64,000 bases of DNA from Kitasatospora indigofera (GTDB taxonomy: Bacteria > Actinomycetota > Actinomycetes > Streptomycetales > Streptomycetaceae): contig NZ_BNBO01000034.1 of NCBI RefSeq assembly GCF_014655955.1, positions 1 through 64,000 of the forward strand, given 5' to 3'. Positions 1 through 8,644 of the stretch are shown piece by piece. Positions within the stretch are counted from its first letter, which is position 1. Every line of letters begins with the position of its first letter. The position numbers and the translations under genes are program-made. Below the pieces are notes generated by a model that saw only the letters and a list, made by a program, of their open reading frames with translations, searched no databases and was not told the origin of the DNA.

Positions 1-1
1 C

Positions 2-550
2 TGGGTCGCCCTGCCCGACGCCCACCGGCACACCGACCCCGCCTTCGAGCACCACGCGGACCTCCCCGCGGTCACCACGGCCGGACTGCACGGCACCGTG
101 ATCCTGGGCTCGCTCGACGGCGCCAGGTCACCCGGCACCGTCCACACCCCGCTGGTCGGCGTCGATCTCACCCTGCACGAGGGCGCTGCCGCCCGGCTCC
201 CCCTGGAGCCCGACTTCGAGTACGCGGTGCTGACCATGTCGGGCCTGACCGAGGTGGACGGCGTCCGCCTGGAGCCCGGCTCGATGCTCTACCTCGGCAG
301 CGGGCGCCGCGAGCTGCCGCTGCGCGCCCTCGCCGACGGTTCGCTGCTCCTGCTGGGCGGTGAGCCGTTCGAGGAGAAGCTCGTCATGTGGTGGAACTTC
401 GTCGGCCGGACCGGGGAGGAGATCACCCGGGCCCGGGAGGACTGGATGTCCGGTGCCCGCTTCGGCACCGTGCGCGGGTACGACGGCGCTCCGGTCCCCG
501 CCCCGCAGCTGCCCGTGACACCGCTGAAGGCCCGCGGCCGGCTCGGTTGA
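2..550 (+). CDS. Pirin family protein, C-terminal part (start lies left of window)
   Basis: The reading frame is open from base 2, and the first visible residues (WVALPDAHRHTDPAFEHH) are typical of the linker in pirins, so the true start is outside the window and the GTG at 98 is internal. About 182 residues are visible. They cover the second cupin half: a start like VTTAGLHGTVILGSLDG, then beta strands with the EPDFEYAVLTMSG pattern. Pirins are bicupin iron-binding proteins, some with quercetinase activity, others redox sensors. The metal-ligand histidines would be in the missing N-terminal half, so enzyme activity cannot be judged. A second pirin lies at 2051-2821. Confidence 0.85.
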   Translation, partial: WVALPDAHRHTDPAFEHHADLPAVTTAGLHGTVILGSLDGARSPGTVHTPLVGVDLTLHEGAAARLPLEPDFEYAVLTMSGLTEVDGVRLEPGSMLYLGSGRRELPLRALADGSLLLLGGEPFEEKLVMWWNFVGRTGEEITRAREDWMSGARFGTVRGYDGAPVPAPQLPVTPLKARGRLG

Positions 551-759
551 GGCCCGACCGGGGGCGGCGGTCGTTCACCGCCGCGCCCCGCTGCCGGCGG
601 CCCGGCCGGCAGCGGGGGGCGCGGGGACGCGACGTCGGGGCCGGGTCGTGCGGGCGGCCCGGTCGCGCGGACCGGCGGGGTCGCCCGGGCCGGCCCGGCG
701 GCGCCGGCCCCGGGGTGCCGGAGGGTTGTCGGGGAGCCCGCCGGCGTGTCAGCCGGGTG

Positions 760-1731
760 TCAGCCGGCGTGCAGGGCGTCGTGCAGGGTCCGGACGGCCA
801 GGGAGATGGCGGCCTCGGCGGCGTGCGTCTCCCGCAGGGCGTTGAGCATCACGAAGTCGTGGATGACGCCCTGGAAGCGCACGGCGGTGACCGGGACGCC
901 GGCCGCCCGGAGCTTGTTGGCGTACGCCTCGCCCTCGTCGCGCAGCACGTCCGCCTCGCCGGTGATCACCAGTGCGGCGGGCAGGCCGGCCAGCTGCTCG
1001 CCGGTCGCCCGCAGCGGGGAGGCGGTGATCTCGGCGCGCTGCGCGGGGTCGGTGGTGTACTGGTCCCAGAACCACTGCATGCCGTCGCGGCGCAGGAAGT
1101 ACCCGGTCGCGAACTGCTGGTACGAAGGGGTGTCGAAGGCCGCGTCGGTCACCGGGTAGAACAGCACCTGGTGCCGGAGCGCCACGTCGCCGCGCTCCTT
1201 CGCCATCAGGGTCAGCGCGGCGCTCATGTTGCCGCCCACCGAGTCGCCCGCGACGGCCAGCCGCGCGCCGTCCAGCGACCGGCCCGCACCCTCCCGGACG
1301 ATCCACTGCGCGACGGCGTAGTTCTGCTCGATCGCGACCGGGTAGCGGGCCTCGGGCGACAGGTCGTACTCGGGGAACACCACGGCCGCGCCCGCCCCGA
1401 CGGCCAGTTCCCGCACCAACCGGTCGTGGGTGTGCGCGTTGCCGAAGACCCAGCCCGCGCCGTGGATGTAGAGGATCACCGGGAGGACGCCGGACGCACC
1501 GGCCGGACGGACGATCCGGGCCTTGACCGAGCCGGTCGGGCCGCCCGGGACGGTGATCCACTCCTCGTCGACCGCCGGCAGCTCCGCCGGACCCGACTGG
1601 ACTTCGTCGACCGCCTTGCGGCCGTCCGCCGGCGCCAGCTCGAACAGGTACGGGGGCTCGGCCGTGGCCTGGGCGAAGGCCGCGGCAGCCGGTTCCAGTA
1701 CGGGCCGGACCGGCTCGAAGTGGTGCGTCAT
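760..1731 (-). CDS. Alpha/beta hydrolase (HSL/acetyl-esterase type)
   Basis: 323 residues, a normal length for the hormone-sensitive-lipase family of cytosolic carboxylesterases. The oxyanion motif is HGAGW near residue 90 (HGGGW in most members), the nucleophile elbow is GDSVGG near 162 with Ser as nucleophile, the acidic residue sits in EADVLRDEGEAYA near 258 and the catalytic His in VIHDF near 290. There is no signal peptide. The ATG start at 1731 is preceded by GAGACACCC. It is flanked by two pirin genes on the other strand. The substrate is probably a small acyl ester, but nothing in the sequence narrows it. Confidence 0.88.
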   Translation of the reverse strand: MTHHFEPVRPVLEPAAAAFAQATAEPPYLFELAPADGRKAVDEVQSGPAELPAVDEEWITVPGGPTGSVKARIVRPAGASGVLPVILYIHGAGWVFGNAHTHDRLVRELAVGAGAAVVFPEYDLSPEARYPVAIEQNYAVAQWIVREGAGRSLDGARLAVAGDSVGGNMSAALTLMAKERGDVALRHQVLFYPVTDAAFDTPSYQQFATGYFLRRDGMQWFWDQYTTDPAQRAEITASPLRATGEQLAGLPAALVITGEADVLRDEGEAYANKLRAAGVPVTAVRFQGVIHDFVMLNALRETHAAEAAISLAVRTLHDALHAG

Positions 1732-1950
1732 GGGTGTCTCCTCAGGAGTGCGACGGGGTCCGCCCCGGCGAGGGCCGGCTGCCGTTCCCGGGCGCGCCGG
1801 CCCCGGTGTCCGGGGCTCTCCTCACCGTAGAACCGCTTGTCGGCGGCGGCTTGTCCGACGGCGCCCCGCCTCCGGCCCCGGCGCGCGTCCACCGTGGCCC
1901 GCAGCCCGCAGCCCGGCGCGGGGCCGGGGCGCCGCAGCCGGGCCGGCCCC

Positions 1951-2050
1951 AGAGTGGAATAGTTGAATGATGAACCATGTTGGGTCGTACAGGTGCCGCG
2001 AGACACCGCCCGGGCCTGACGAGATCCCGGACCGCCGAAAGGACCACGCG
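1951..2050 (+). promoter_or_regulatory. Promoter/leader region of the second pirin gene
   Basis: A short A/T-richer stretch (1953-1990) stands out in GC-rich DNA upstream of the pirin start and holds GTTGAATGATGAAC, an imperfect inverted repeat of the kind often bound by MarR/HxlR-type regulators. No regulator gene is adjacent. The GAAAGGA at 2036-2042 is a good ribosome binding site and decides the TTG start at 2051. The rest of the 1732-1950 gap shows nothing recognisable. Confidence 0.3.
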
Positions 2051-2821
2051 TTGAACACCACCGCGAACCGCCCGCAGATCGACGTCCGCCGCGCCGGCGA
2101 GCGCCTCACCACGAAGATCGACTGGCTGGACTCCAAGCACTCCTTCTCCTTCGGCGGACACTTCGATCCCGCCAACACCCACCACGGGCTGCTGCTCGTC
2201 AACAACGACGACATCGTCAAGCCGGGCAGCGGCTTCGAGACCCACCCGCACCGCGACATGGAGATCGTCACCTGGGTGATGCAGGGCTCCCTGGTCCACC
2301 AGGACTCCACCGGCCACTCCGGCGTGATCTACCCCGGACTCGCCCAGCGGATGAGCGCCGGCGCCGGCATCCTGCACTCGGAGAAGAACGACTCCTGGCG
2401 CCTCGACGGCGCCGACGCCCACACCGACCCCGTCCACTTCGTCCAGATGTGGGTCCTCCCCGACGAGCGCGGCATCACGCCGGGCTACGAACAGCGCGAG
2501 ATCGACGACGAGCTGCTGTCCGGCGGCCTGGTGCCGGTCGCCTCGGGGATGGACAGGTACGCCGGCGCCTCGGCCATCCGGATCAGGAACCGCCACGCGG
2601 CGCTGCTGGTCGCCCGCCTGCGGCCCGGCCAGAGCGTCGAGCTGCCCGACGCCCCCTTCCTGCACCTGTTCGTCCCCCGGGGCAAGGTCGCCCTGGAGGG
2701 GTCCGGCCCGCTGGAGAGCGGCGACGCCGTCCGCTTCACCGCGACCGGCGGCCAGAAGGTCACCGCCGTGGAGCCGGCGGAGATCCTGGTGTGGGAGATG
2801 CACGCCACCCTCGCCCGCTGA
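2051..2821 (+). CDS. Pirin family protein (YhaK-like)
   Basis: A bicupin of about 256 residues. The N-terminal cupin has the metal-binding pattern FETHPHRDMEIVTWV with a later GAGILHSE (two His, one His and one Glu, the four ligands of metal-binding pirins), so iron binding is likely. The open frame extends up to an ATG at 1967, but that would add a poor 28-residue leader; the TTG at 2051 has GAAAGGA 9 bases upstream and gives MNTTANRPQIDVRRAGERL, matching the usual pirin N-terminus. It may be a redox-sensing or quercetinase-like protein; the exact function is not known. It stands alone. Confidence 0.85.
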   Translation: MNTTANRPQIDVRRAGERLTTKIDWLDSKHSFSFGGHFDPANTHHGLLLVNNDDIVKPGSGFETHPHRDMEIVTWVMQGSLVHQDSTGHSGVIYPGLAQRMSAGAGILHSEKNDSWRLDGADAHTDPVHFVQMWVLPDERGITPGYEQREIDDELLSGGLVPVASGMDRYAGASAIRIRNRHAALLVARLRPGQSVELPDAPFLHLFVPRGKVALEGSGPLESGDAVRFTATGGQKVTAVEPAEILVWEMHATLAR

Positions 2822-3175
2822 CCCCGGCCCGCCCGCACCGGCGGCCCCCGCCACCCGAAGCCGCCGAACGGGTGGGCGGGCAGCGGCCTGTCCGGTGCGG
2901 CGGGGCGGTCCGGGGCCGGGGAGCGGGCAGGGTGGCGGTGTGTCCGGGCGTCGTCGCGCCGCGCTGCTCCGGTGCGCGCCGAGGGCATCGGCGTCGGCGT
3001 CCCCGCTCCCCGCCCGATCACCTCCGGGGCGCGTTCCGGCGCAGGGCCCGGCCGCCGCCGGCCACCGGACGACCCGTCGGGCGCATCCTCACCCGGCTCT
3101 TCCGCCGGCACCTCACCGAGGCCGGCACCGCGCCGCGGCCGCCCCGAGCCGGGCCCTCGCCACCGGAGGCACCCG
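2822..3175. other. Non-coding gap with no recognisable feature
   Basis: About 350 bases of very GC-rich DNA between the pirin and the phosphatase gene. Open frames here are low-complexity Arg/Pro/Gly shadows. Only the GGAGG ribosome binding site at its right end is identifiable. Confidence 0.5.
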
Positions 3176-3613
3176 ATGACCCGCCCCCGCCCCGCGCCCC
3201 GGCGCATCCTCGTCGTCTGCCTCGGCAACTACTGCCGCAGCCCCCTCGCCGAACGTGTCCTCGCCGACCTCGGCGGCAGCGCGGTCGAGGTCCGCTCCGC
3301 CGGCCTGATCGGCGGGTGGGACCGGGCCCACCCGGAGATGACCGCCGCCGCTGCCGCGCTCGGCCACGACCTGACCCGGCACCGTCCCGCCCGGGTCACC
3401 CGCGCGGCGATCGAATGGGCCGACCTCGTCCTCGCCATGGACCGTTCCGTGCTGGCCCGGCTGCGCGGCTTCGCCGGCCCCGGCAGCACCACGACGATGC
3501 GCCTGTACCTCGACCACGACCGCGACGTCCCCGACCCGATGGGCCGCCCGGCCGCCGAGTTCGCCGCCTGCGCCCGCCTCATCGAGGCCGGTGCCCGGAT
3601 CCACCTGGGCTGA
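3176..3613 (+). CDS. Low-molecular-weight protein tyrosine phosphatase
   Basis: 145 residues. The P-loop CLGNYCRSP (C-x5-R) is at residues 15-23 right after the first beta strand (ILVVCLGN), as in LMW-PTPs, and the catalytic Asp motif DVPDPMG is near 120. These cytosolic enzymes dephosphorylate tyrosine on proteins through a Cys-phosphate intermediate; in streptomycetes the PtpA relative affects secondary metabolism. The C-terminus is somewhat short. The ATG at 3176 has GGAGG 8 bases upstream; the longer open frame from 2972 is Arg/Pro-rich and is not used. A separate arsenate reductase of the same fold lies at 33788-34210. Confidence 0.9.
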   Translation: MTRPRPAPRRILVVCLGNYCRSPLAERVLADLGGSAVEVRSAGLIGGWDRAHPEMTAAAAALGHDLTRHRPARVTRAAIEWADLVLAMDRSVLARLRGFAGPGSTTTMRLYLDHDRDVPDPMGRPAAEFAACARLIEAGARIHLG

Positions 3614-3656
3614 CGGGACTTCACGCGCCCCCTGCCCCGCCCCTCTCGACGGGGCC

Positions 3657-3674
3657 GGGACCGGGGCCGGTCCC
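3657..3674. terminator. Hairpin between convergent genes
   Basis: GGGACCG and CGGTCCC form a 7-bp stem with a 4-base loop between the stop of the phosphatase gene (+) and the end of the murG-like gene (-). It could end transcription from both sides. There is no T-run, which is usual in streptomycetes. Confidence 0.4.
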
Positions 3675-3676
3675 GT

Positions 3677-4825
3677 TCAACGGCCCGAGGCCGCCGCGAG
3701 CACCACGTCCACCAGGCGCTCCGCCGCGTCCGGGCGGCCGTGCTCCCGGGAGCGCGCCGCCATGGCCTCGCGCCGCGCCTGGTCCGCCAGCAGCGGGGCC
3801 AGCGCCGCCCGCAGGCCGTCCGCCGTCACCTCACCGAGGAGCGCTACGGCGGCCCCGGCCCGCTGGAGGTGGGAGGCGTTGTGGGCCTGCTCGTTGCCGG
3901 CCGAGGACGCGAGCGGGACGAACACCGCCGCCTTGCCGAGCGCCGTCAGCTCCGCGAGCGTGCCCGCGCCGCTGCGGCTGACCACGACGTCCGCGAGGGC
4001 CAGAACGTCCGGGAGTTCCGCGCCCAGGTAGCCGGTCAGCAGGTAGCGGCCCGCCAGGTGCGGCGCCGGCGCACCGGCCTGCGCGCGCAGAGCGGCCTCG
4101 TTCGCCGGACCGCACTGGTGGACGACGTTGGCGCGCTCCAGCAGCCAGGGCAGGGCCTCCGCCACCAGGGTGTTGATCTGCACCGAACCCTGCGCGCCAC
4201 CCGTGACGTAGACGGTCGGCAGCGAACGCTCGAACCCGTACAGCCCGAGCGCCGACACCGCCTTCCCGGCCTGCCCGGCCAGCACCGCCGGCCGCACCGG
4301 ATTGCCCGTCACCACCGCCGTGCGCCGCGCGGACGCCGGCAGCAGCGGCAGGGTCGACTCCGAGGACACCGCCACCCGGGTCGCCGCCCGCGCCAGCACC
4401 TTGTTCGCCAGGCCGAGCCGCACCGTCTGCTCGTGCACCACGAGCGGCACCCCGCAGGACCGGGCCGCCAGCCCGACCGGCACCGCCACGTACCCGCCCG
4501 TCGCGAGCACCACGTCCGGTGCGAACTCCGAGATCAGCGAACGCGCCTGGACGGCGCCCAGCGGTACCCGGCCCATGTCCCGGACGTTCGCCGGGGAGAT
4601 CATCTTCAGCGGGTTCGACGAACGCCGGACCTTGCCCGTCGCGACGGGCGCGAACCTGATGCCCTCCGCGGGCGCGACCCGGGCCTCCAGCCCCTCCGCG
4701 GTGCCCACCCACAGCACCTCCACCTTCCGGCCCTCGGCGGCGAGCCGCGCCTGCAACGTCCGTACCGCCGTCAACGCCGGGTAGGTGTGACCGCCCGTGC
4801 CGCCGCCCGTCACCACCAGTCGCAT
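3677..4825 (-). CDS. MurG-like UDP-GlcNAc:undecaprenyl-PP-MurNAc glycosyltransferase
   Basis: 382 residues from the ATG at 4825. The N-terminus LVVTGGGTGGHTYPALT is the glycine-rich donor/acceptor loop of MurG. The C-terminal domain has GGAQGSVQIN and SRSGAGTLAELTALGKAAVFVPL, which match the GGSxG and nucleotide-binding E-x4-P regions. MurG adds GlcNAc to lipid I at the inner membrane face in peptidoglycan synthesis. No other cell-wall division genes are adjacent, so this is probably a second copy beside the dcw-cluster murG, perhaps for special growth stages. GGGCGGA precedes the chosen start; an in-frame ATG at 4843 is a possible alternative, and the longer frame to 4993 is not MurG-like. 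Confidence 0.82.
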   Translation of the reverse strand: MRLVVTGGGTGGHTYPALTAVRTLQARLAAEGRKVEVLWVGTAEGLEARVAPAEGIRFAPVATGKVRRSSNPLKMISPANVRDMGRVPLGAVQARSLISEFAPDVVLATGGYVAVPVGLAARSCGVPLVVHEQTVRLGLANKVLARAATRVAVSSESTLPLLPASARRTAVVTGNPVRPAVLAGQAGKAVSALGLYGFERSLPTVYVTGGAQGSVQINTLVAEALPWLLERANVVHQCGPANEAALRAQAGAPAPHLAGRYLLTGYLGAELPDVLALADVVVSRSGAGTLAELTALGKAAVFVPLASSAGNEQAHNASHLQRAGAAVALLGEVTADGLRAALAPLLADQARREAMAARSREHGRPDAAERLVDVVLAAASGR

Positions 4826-5059
4826 CGGTCCGCCCTGACCCATGAGTCCCACGCTCGTCTCCCATCGACCGCCGGGTCCTGCGACCCGGCCGAGGATCCC
4901 GCAGCCTACGACGGAACGGACACCGTCGTCGCGGCCCGGTTCCCGGGCGTACCTCCCCGTCAGGTCCGTGACGCCGTCCCGCTGCTTCAGCACGCGGCTT
5001 GTCCGACGGCTTCATGACGGCGGGCACACTTCATGACGGCGGGCAGCGTGGCATCCTCG

Positions 5060-5779
5060 TCACCCGGGGCGGGCCAGGGCGGGACGGTCGCGATCGGGGC
5101 ACCGGAGGCGGCGGCCGGTCAGGGCGTACTGGACCAGGCAGCCGACGGCGAGCAGGGGCACCGCCGCGACGGCGTCGAGGAGCCAGTGGTTGGCCGTGCT
5201 CGGCACCACCAGCAGCGTGGCCGACGGGTACAGCACCGCCAGGACGCGGACCCACCGGTTGCGGGTGGCGGTGACGACGGCCAGCGCGCACCAGAGGGAC
5301 CAGGCGATGGGCAGCGAGGGCATCGCCGCGTACTGGTTGCTCAACGCCGTCAACGCGCCCGGGTCGGGGCCCAGGGCCGCAGCGGGGGCGAGCGTGTCGC
5401 TCAGCCCCAGGCCGGGGGTGAGCCGGGGCGGTGCGAGCGGCAGGCCCCCGTAGCCGGCGAGCGTCAGGCCGGTGGTGGCGAACAGCACCGTCCGGCCGGT
5501 GCGGTGGCGGGCCGGCCGGGTCCGGTGCAGCCAGGCGAGGACGACCACGGGCAGCCCGAAGTGCATCACCCGGTAGTGGTCCGGCATCAGGTCCAGCGGC
5601 CACGCGTGGCCCAGCACCCAGCCGTTGAGGGCGCCTTCGACGTCCAGGTGCAGCAGTCGCTCCAGCCGGTGCAGCTGCTCGGCGTTCCCGACGGCGGCCG
5701 CGCTGCGGTTCGGTGGCGCGTTGCGGACGAAGGAGTGGATGCCGTGGCAGACCTGGATCAGCAGCAGTTCGAGCAGCAG
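5060..5779 (-). CDS. PAP2/Aur1-type membrane phosphatase-like protein, start uncertain
   Basis: The safe part begins at a GTG at 5617 (185 residues). It holds the inositolphosphotransferase/PAP2 family pattern: NQYAAMPSLPIAWSLW and, after a helix, STANHWLLDAV, corresponding to the SxxxH and H-x3-D active-site motifs on the outer membrane face, plus several hydrophobic helices. Upstream of 5617 the same frame clearly stays coding (LLLELLLIQVCHGIHSFVRN, then LERLLHLDVEGALNGW, as in family members) but has no ATG, GTG or TTG back to the neighbouring gene. A CTG start near 5776-5779 or a base error could explain this, so 5779 is a guess. It may act on polyprenyl or lipid phosphates. Confidence 0.65.
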   Translation of the reverse strand: MLLELLLIQVCHGIHSFVRNAPPNRSAAAVGNAEQLHRLERLLHLDVEGALNGWVLGHAWPLDLMPDHYRVMHFGLPVVVLAWLHRTRPARHRTGRTVLFATTGLTLAGYGGLPLAPPRLTPGLGLSDTLAPAAALGPDPGALTALSNQYAAMPSLPIAWSLWCALAVVTATRNRWVRVLAVLYPSATLLVVPSTANHWLLDAVAAVPLLAVGCLVQYALTGRRLRCPDRDRPALARPG

Positions 5780-5831
5780 GTTGCTGCTGCCACCGCGGGG
5801 GTGCCCGCCACCCCGGTACCGCGCTGCGGAC

Positions 5832-6950
5832 TCAGCCCGCCACCGTCCGTCGCGCGAGGTCGTCCACGATGTCGCCCAGCGATCCGTGGCGGCGCTGGAC
5901 CGCCCGCTGGCGCTCGGCCCCCGTACCGGAGGCCAGCAGGCCGCCGAGCAGCATGCCCACCTGCGCGGCGTCGCCCGTCGACTCCAGCCCGGGGGCGCTG
6001 CGTCGCAGCAGGCCGCGCAACAGCTGGAGCATCGGCCTGGGGACGCCGTCCGGACCGACCCCCGTACCGTGCAGGCCGTGCAGCGCCGCCTGCCGGTGGG
6101 CCCCCACCAGCTGCGCGTCGGTCACCACCGGCCCCGGGGCGCCCCGGTCCGCCTCGTCGAGCAGTACGACGGCCAGCCCGCGGAGCAGCAGCGCGAGCAG
6201 GACGGTGTCGTCCACCGCCGCGTTGACGTCCGCCACCCGGATCTCCAGGGTCGGCAGGTGCTCGGACGGCCGGGCGTACCAGTAGAGCATCCGCCGGTCC
6301 AGGATGGTGCCGTCGGCGACCAGCCGGGCGGCCAGCACCTCGTAGCCCGCCTCGTCGAGCACCGGCGCGGGGCCCACGGTGGGCCACCGCTCGTACCGCA
6401 GGGCCCGCCAGCTGGCGCAGTTGCGGTCCCGGCCGCCGGCGAAGGGGGAGTTGACCATCAGTGCCTGGAGCACGGGCAGCCACGGGCGCAGCCGGCCGCT
6501 CAGCGCCAGCGCGTCCGCCTTGTCGAGGCTGCCGAGATGGACGTGGCAGCCGCCGAACTCGCCCGAACCGGTGGCCAGCGGGCCGACGTGGTCGGCGATC
6601 CTCCGGTAGCGGTCACCCTCGGTGATCTGCGGCGGCCGGCCGCCGAGGATCCCGCTCGCCGAGGCCACCAGCAGGCAGCCGGCCCGCAGGGCCGCCGCTG
6701 CGGTCAGCCGCCGGCCGTCGACGAGCTGCCGGCGGAGTTCCGCCGCGGTCGCCACCGGCTCCGTGCACACTTCGACCTGGGTCGCGAAGAACTCGTTCTG
6801 CACCCGTGGGCCCAGCACCGCCCCGACGTCCGCGATGACCTGGTCCGCCCGGGAAGCCGTCCGCCGGCTGCGGCGGTCGGCCAGCAGGAACTCCTCCTCG
6901 ATGCCGAGCGTGAGCGGTGGGCGCCGGGGAGCGAAGCCGGTGCTGGTCAT
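5832..6950 (-). CDS. Carboxylate-amine ligase, glutamate-cysteine ligase family 2 (YbdK-like)
   Basis: 372 residues from the ATG at 6950, with GGGAGA upstream. The family opening LGIEEEFLLAD (GxEEE, metal/glutamate binding) is at residues 14-24; other marks are the GGCHVHLGSLDKADAL region and LEIRVADVNAAVDDTVLLA near 260. YbdK/EgtA-type enzymes join glutamate or another carboxylate to an amine using ATP; the family includes weak gamma-glutamylcysteine synthetases, and the true substrate here is unknown. A diverged paralogue lies at 14083-15180 on the other strand. The gene end lies about 50 bases from the likely start of the PAP2 gene downstream. Confidence 0.87.
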   Translation of the reverse strand: MTSTGFAPRRPPLTLGIEEEFLLADRRSRRTASRADQVIADVGAVLGPRVQNEFFATQVEVCTEPVATAAELRRQLVDGRRLTAAAALRAGCLLVASASGILGGRPPQITEGDRYRRIADHVGPLATGSGEFGGCHVHLGSLDKADALALSGRLRPWLPVLQALMVNSPFAGGRDRNCASWRALRYERWPTVGPAPVLDEAGYEVLAARLVADGTILDRRMLYWYARPSEHLPTLEIRVADVNAAVDDTVLLALLLRGLAVVLLDEADRGAPGPVVTDAQLVGAHRQAALHGLHGTGVGPDGVPRPMLQLLRGLLRRSAPGLESTGDAAQVGMLLGGLLASGTGAERQRAVQRRHGSLGDIVDDLARRTVAG

Positions 6951-7321
6951 ACGGTCTCCCTCGCGATCGTCGTCGGCCCGCCCCGGTGGCCGGCCCGACC
7001 CGGTGAGCGCCGGCCTGATCCGGACGGACCGGCCCCCCGCCGTCCGGGAGCGGCCCGGGCGGGCGGTGCCGGGCAGCCACGTGAAGGCACCTGCCCGGAC
7101 GGGCGGCTCCCCATGCCCGATCCGCCCCGGCAGCGGATCGGGCGCCGCCGCCGTCCCTCCTCCTGGGGCTGCCGGGACGGCTCCGCCGCCGGGCCCCCGG
7201 ATGGGCCGGAGCGCCCGGACCGGCTGCTCCCCCGCCCGCCGCACGTGTGACCGCGCACCCAGCGGGCAAGTGCCTGACGAGGCCGGGCCCGCAGGACGGC
7301 GGACCGGGAGAGGAGCCCACG
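6951..7321. other. Divergent intergenic region, nothing recognised
   Basis: About 370 bases between the divergent ligase (-) and zinc-ribbon (+) genes. It should hold both promoters, but no clear -35/-10 pair, operator or RNA element could be picked out. The GAGAGGAG at its right edge serves the zinc-ribbon gene. Confidence 0.4.
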
Positions 7322-7588
7322 GTGGTGGACCAGATCGACTGTCCGGCGTGCGGCAGCTCCGACACGGTGAGACTCCCGACGCCCGAAGGCTGGCGCTCGC
7401 ACCGCTGCGTGCCGTGCGAGCGGTCCTTCGAGCCACGGACGTGCCCGCACTGCGGCTCCCGGCAGGTGGAGGGATCGCTGGGGGTGGCCGGAGCGATCTA
7501 CAAACAGGCACCCGTCAGCGTGGGGTGCAAGAGCTGCGGCGCACGGCTCCCGCTGCTCACCGAGGCGTACGGCCAGGGCCAGGGCTGA
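7322..7588 (+). CDS. Small zinc-ribbon protein
   Basis: 88 residues starting VVDQIDCPACGSSD. It carries four CxxC knuckles (CPACG, CVPC, CPHCG, CKSC), enough for two zinc ribbons in tandem. Such small proteins are common in actinobacteria and have no settled role; they may bind nucleic acid or protein partners. The GTG at 7322 (or the next codon, also GTG) is preceded by GAGAGGAG; the frame upstream to 7247 is not conserved-looking. Convergent with the next gene. Confidence 0.7.
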   Translation: MVDQIDCPACGSSDTVRLPTPEGWRSHRCVPCERSFEPRTCPHCGSRQVEGSLGVAGAIYKQAPVSVGCKSCGARLPLLTEAYGQGQG

Positions 7589-7634
7589 GGTCGCCCGACC
7601 GGGGCGGCCAGTCGGCCCGGCCCGCGCCGGCCGA

Positions 7635-7660
7635 GGCGTCCGCCCCCGGGCGCGGACGCC
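7635..7660. terminator. Hairpin between convergent genes
   Basis: GGCGTCCGC and GCGGACGCC pair perfectly over 9 bp with an 8-base loop, placed between the zinc-ribbon stop and the stop of the iron-permease-like gene. It is a likely bidirectional terminator. Confidence 0.5.
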
Positions 7661-7664
7661 CGCG

Positions 7665-8033
7665 TCAGAGCCGTTCCTCCAGCCGGATCGCCTTCCGGAG
7701 CTCCTCGTGGGCTTCGCCGCCCCGCCCCTCCTGCTGCTCCAGCAGCGCGGCTGCGATGGCGTCGAGCTTGCGCTGGAGGGCGTGCTCGGCGCGGCGCTCG
7801 GTGTTCTTCAGCAGTGCCAGCAGGAGCAGGGTGATCGCCGCCATGGTGTCGCCGACGAGGATCTGCCACTCGGTCGACAGGCCGGCCGCGTGGACGGCGA
7901 AGAAGCCGCCCACCAGCAGGACGCAGAACAGGGAGAACGCCGGCGAGCCGGTGAGGTTGGAGGCGGCTTCGGCGAGCCGCTCGAACCGGCCGGGCGCGCC
8001 GTCGGTGCGGGCGGCGGGATGTGAGAGGGTCAT
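7665..8033 (-). CDS. Low-affinity iron permease family small membrane protein
   Basis: 122 residues. Two hydrophobic helices (near residues 32-52 and 60-80) are followed by KNTERRAEHALQRKLDAIAAALLE, the hallmark of the bacterial small proteins placed in the low-affinity iron permease (Fet4-like) family. The family name comes from weak similarity to yeast Fet4; transport by these short proteins is not well shown. The ATG at 8033 has GGGAG upstream; the longer frame to 8057 is not needed. The C-terminal helix is charged and cytosolic. Confidence 0.75.
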   Translation of the reverse strand: MTLSHPAARTDGAPGRFERLAEAASNLTGSPAFSLFCVLLVGGFFAVHAAGLSTEWQILVGDTMAAITLLLLALLKNTERRAEHALQRKLDAIAAALLEQQEGRGGEAHEELRKAIRLEERL

Positions 8034-8130
8034 GCAGGTCTCCCTGTCGTCCGCCACCGGCCGGGGTGCACCGTGCGGGGCGCACCCCGGCCGCGTGCCC
8101 CTGCGGGGCGGCGCGGGGCCGGCGGCGCGG

Positions 8131-8454
8131 TCAGTGCCCGAGGGCGTCGGCGAGCTGCTTCTTGTTCATCCTGGAACGGCCTTTGACGTTGCGCTGCCTG
8201 GCCTCGTTGTAGAGCTGGTCGAAGGTCGGCCCCTGGGGGCCGGAGTGGGAGCGCAGCCCACCGCGCCGGCCGGAGGAGATGTCGTGCGTGGAGGAGCGGC
8301 TGGCCGTCCTGGACTCGCCGTGCCGGGCCCGCTCCTTGTTCACGGTCCGGGCCGCGATCTCCGCGGCGCGCTCGGGGCTCTCGCCCCGCTCCTCGGCGCT
8401 CTCCTTGATGTGCTCGTACTGCCGTTCCCGCTTGGGGCTCGATCCGCGCGGCAT
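8131..8454 (-). CDS. Conserved actinobacterial small basic protein (often labelled plasmid stabilisation protein)
   Basis: 107 residues, very charged, starting MPRGSSPKRERQYEHIKES. The middle has the conserved TVNKERARHGESRTASRSS segment, then DISSGRRGGLRSH, and the C-terminus ends in a short Rho-N/SAP-like helix pair (NVKGRSRMNKKQLADALG) that suggests nucleic acid binding. Database labels as a plasmid stabilisation protein have little support; no toxin or partner gene is adjacent. The ATG at 8454 has the strong site AAGGAGG 7 bases upstream. Confidence 0.72.
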   Translation of the reverse strand: MPRGSSPKRERQYEHIKESAEERGESPERAAEIAARTVNKERARHGESRTASRSSTHDISSGRRGGLRSHSGPQGPTFDQLYNEARQRNVKGRSRMNKKQLADALGH

Positions 8455-8644
8455 GGCGGACCTCCTTCGGGTGGGAGGGGTTCGACAGGCGTCTGCCCCC
8501 GGAACGCGCCCCGAACCGTCGACCGGCACCCGAGGCCGTCGCCCGAAGCCCGGCTCCCCGAGGCCGGCTCCCGGAGACAGGCTCCCGGGGCCGGCGGCAT
8601 CGAACCCGGCCGGCCCGGCCTGACCGGGCCCGCCGCCCGCCCGG

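Noticed and set aside
8131..8454. Toxin-antitoxin or plasmid maintenance module
   Set aside because: Despite the common database name there is no partner gene, and neighbours are chromosomal metabolic genes.
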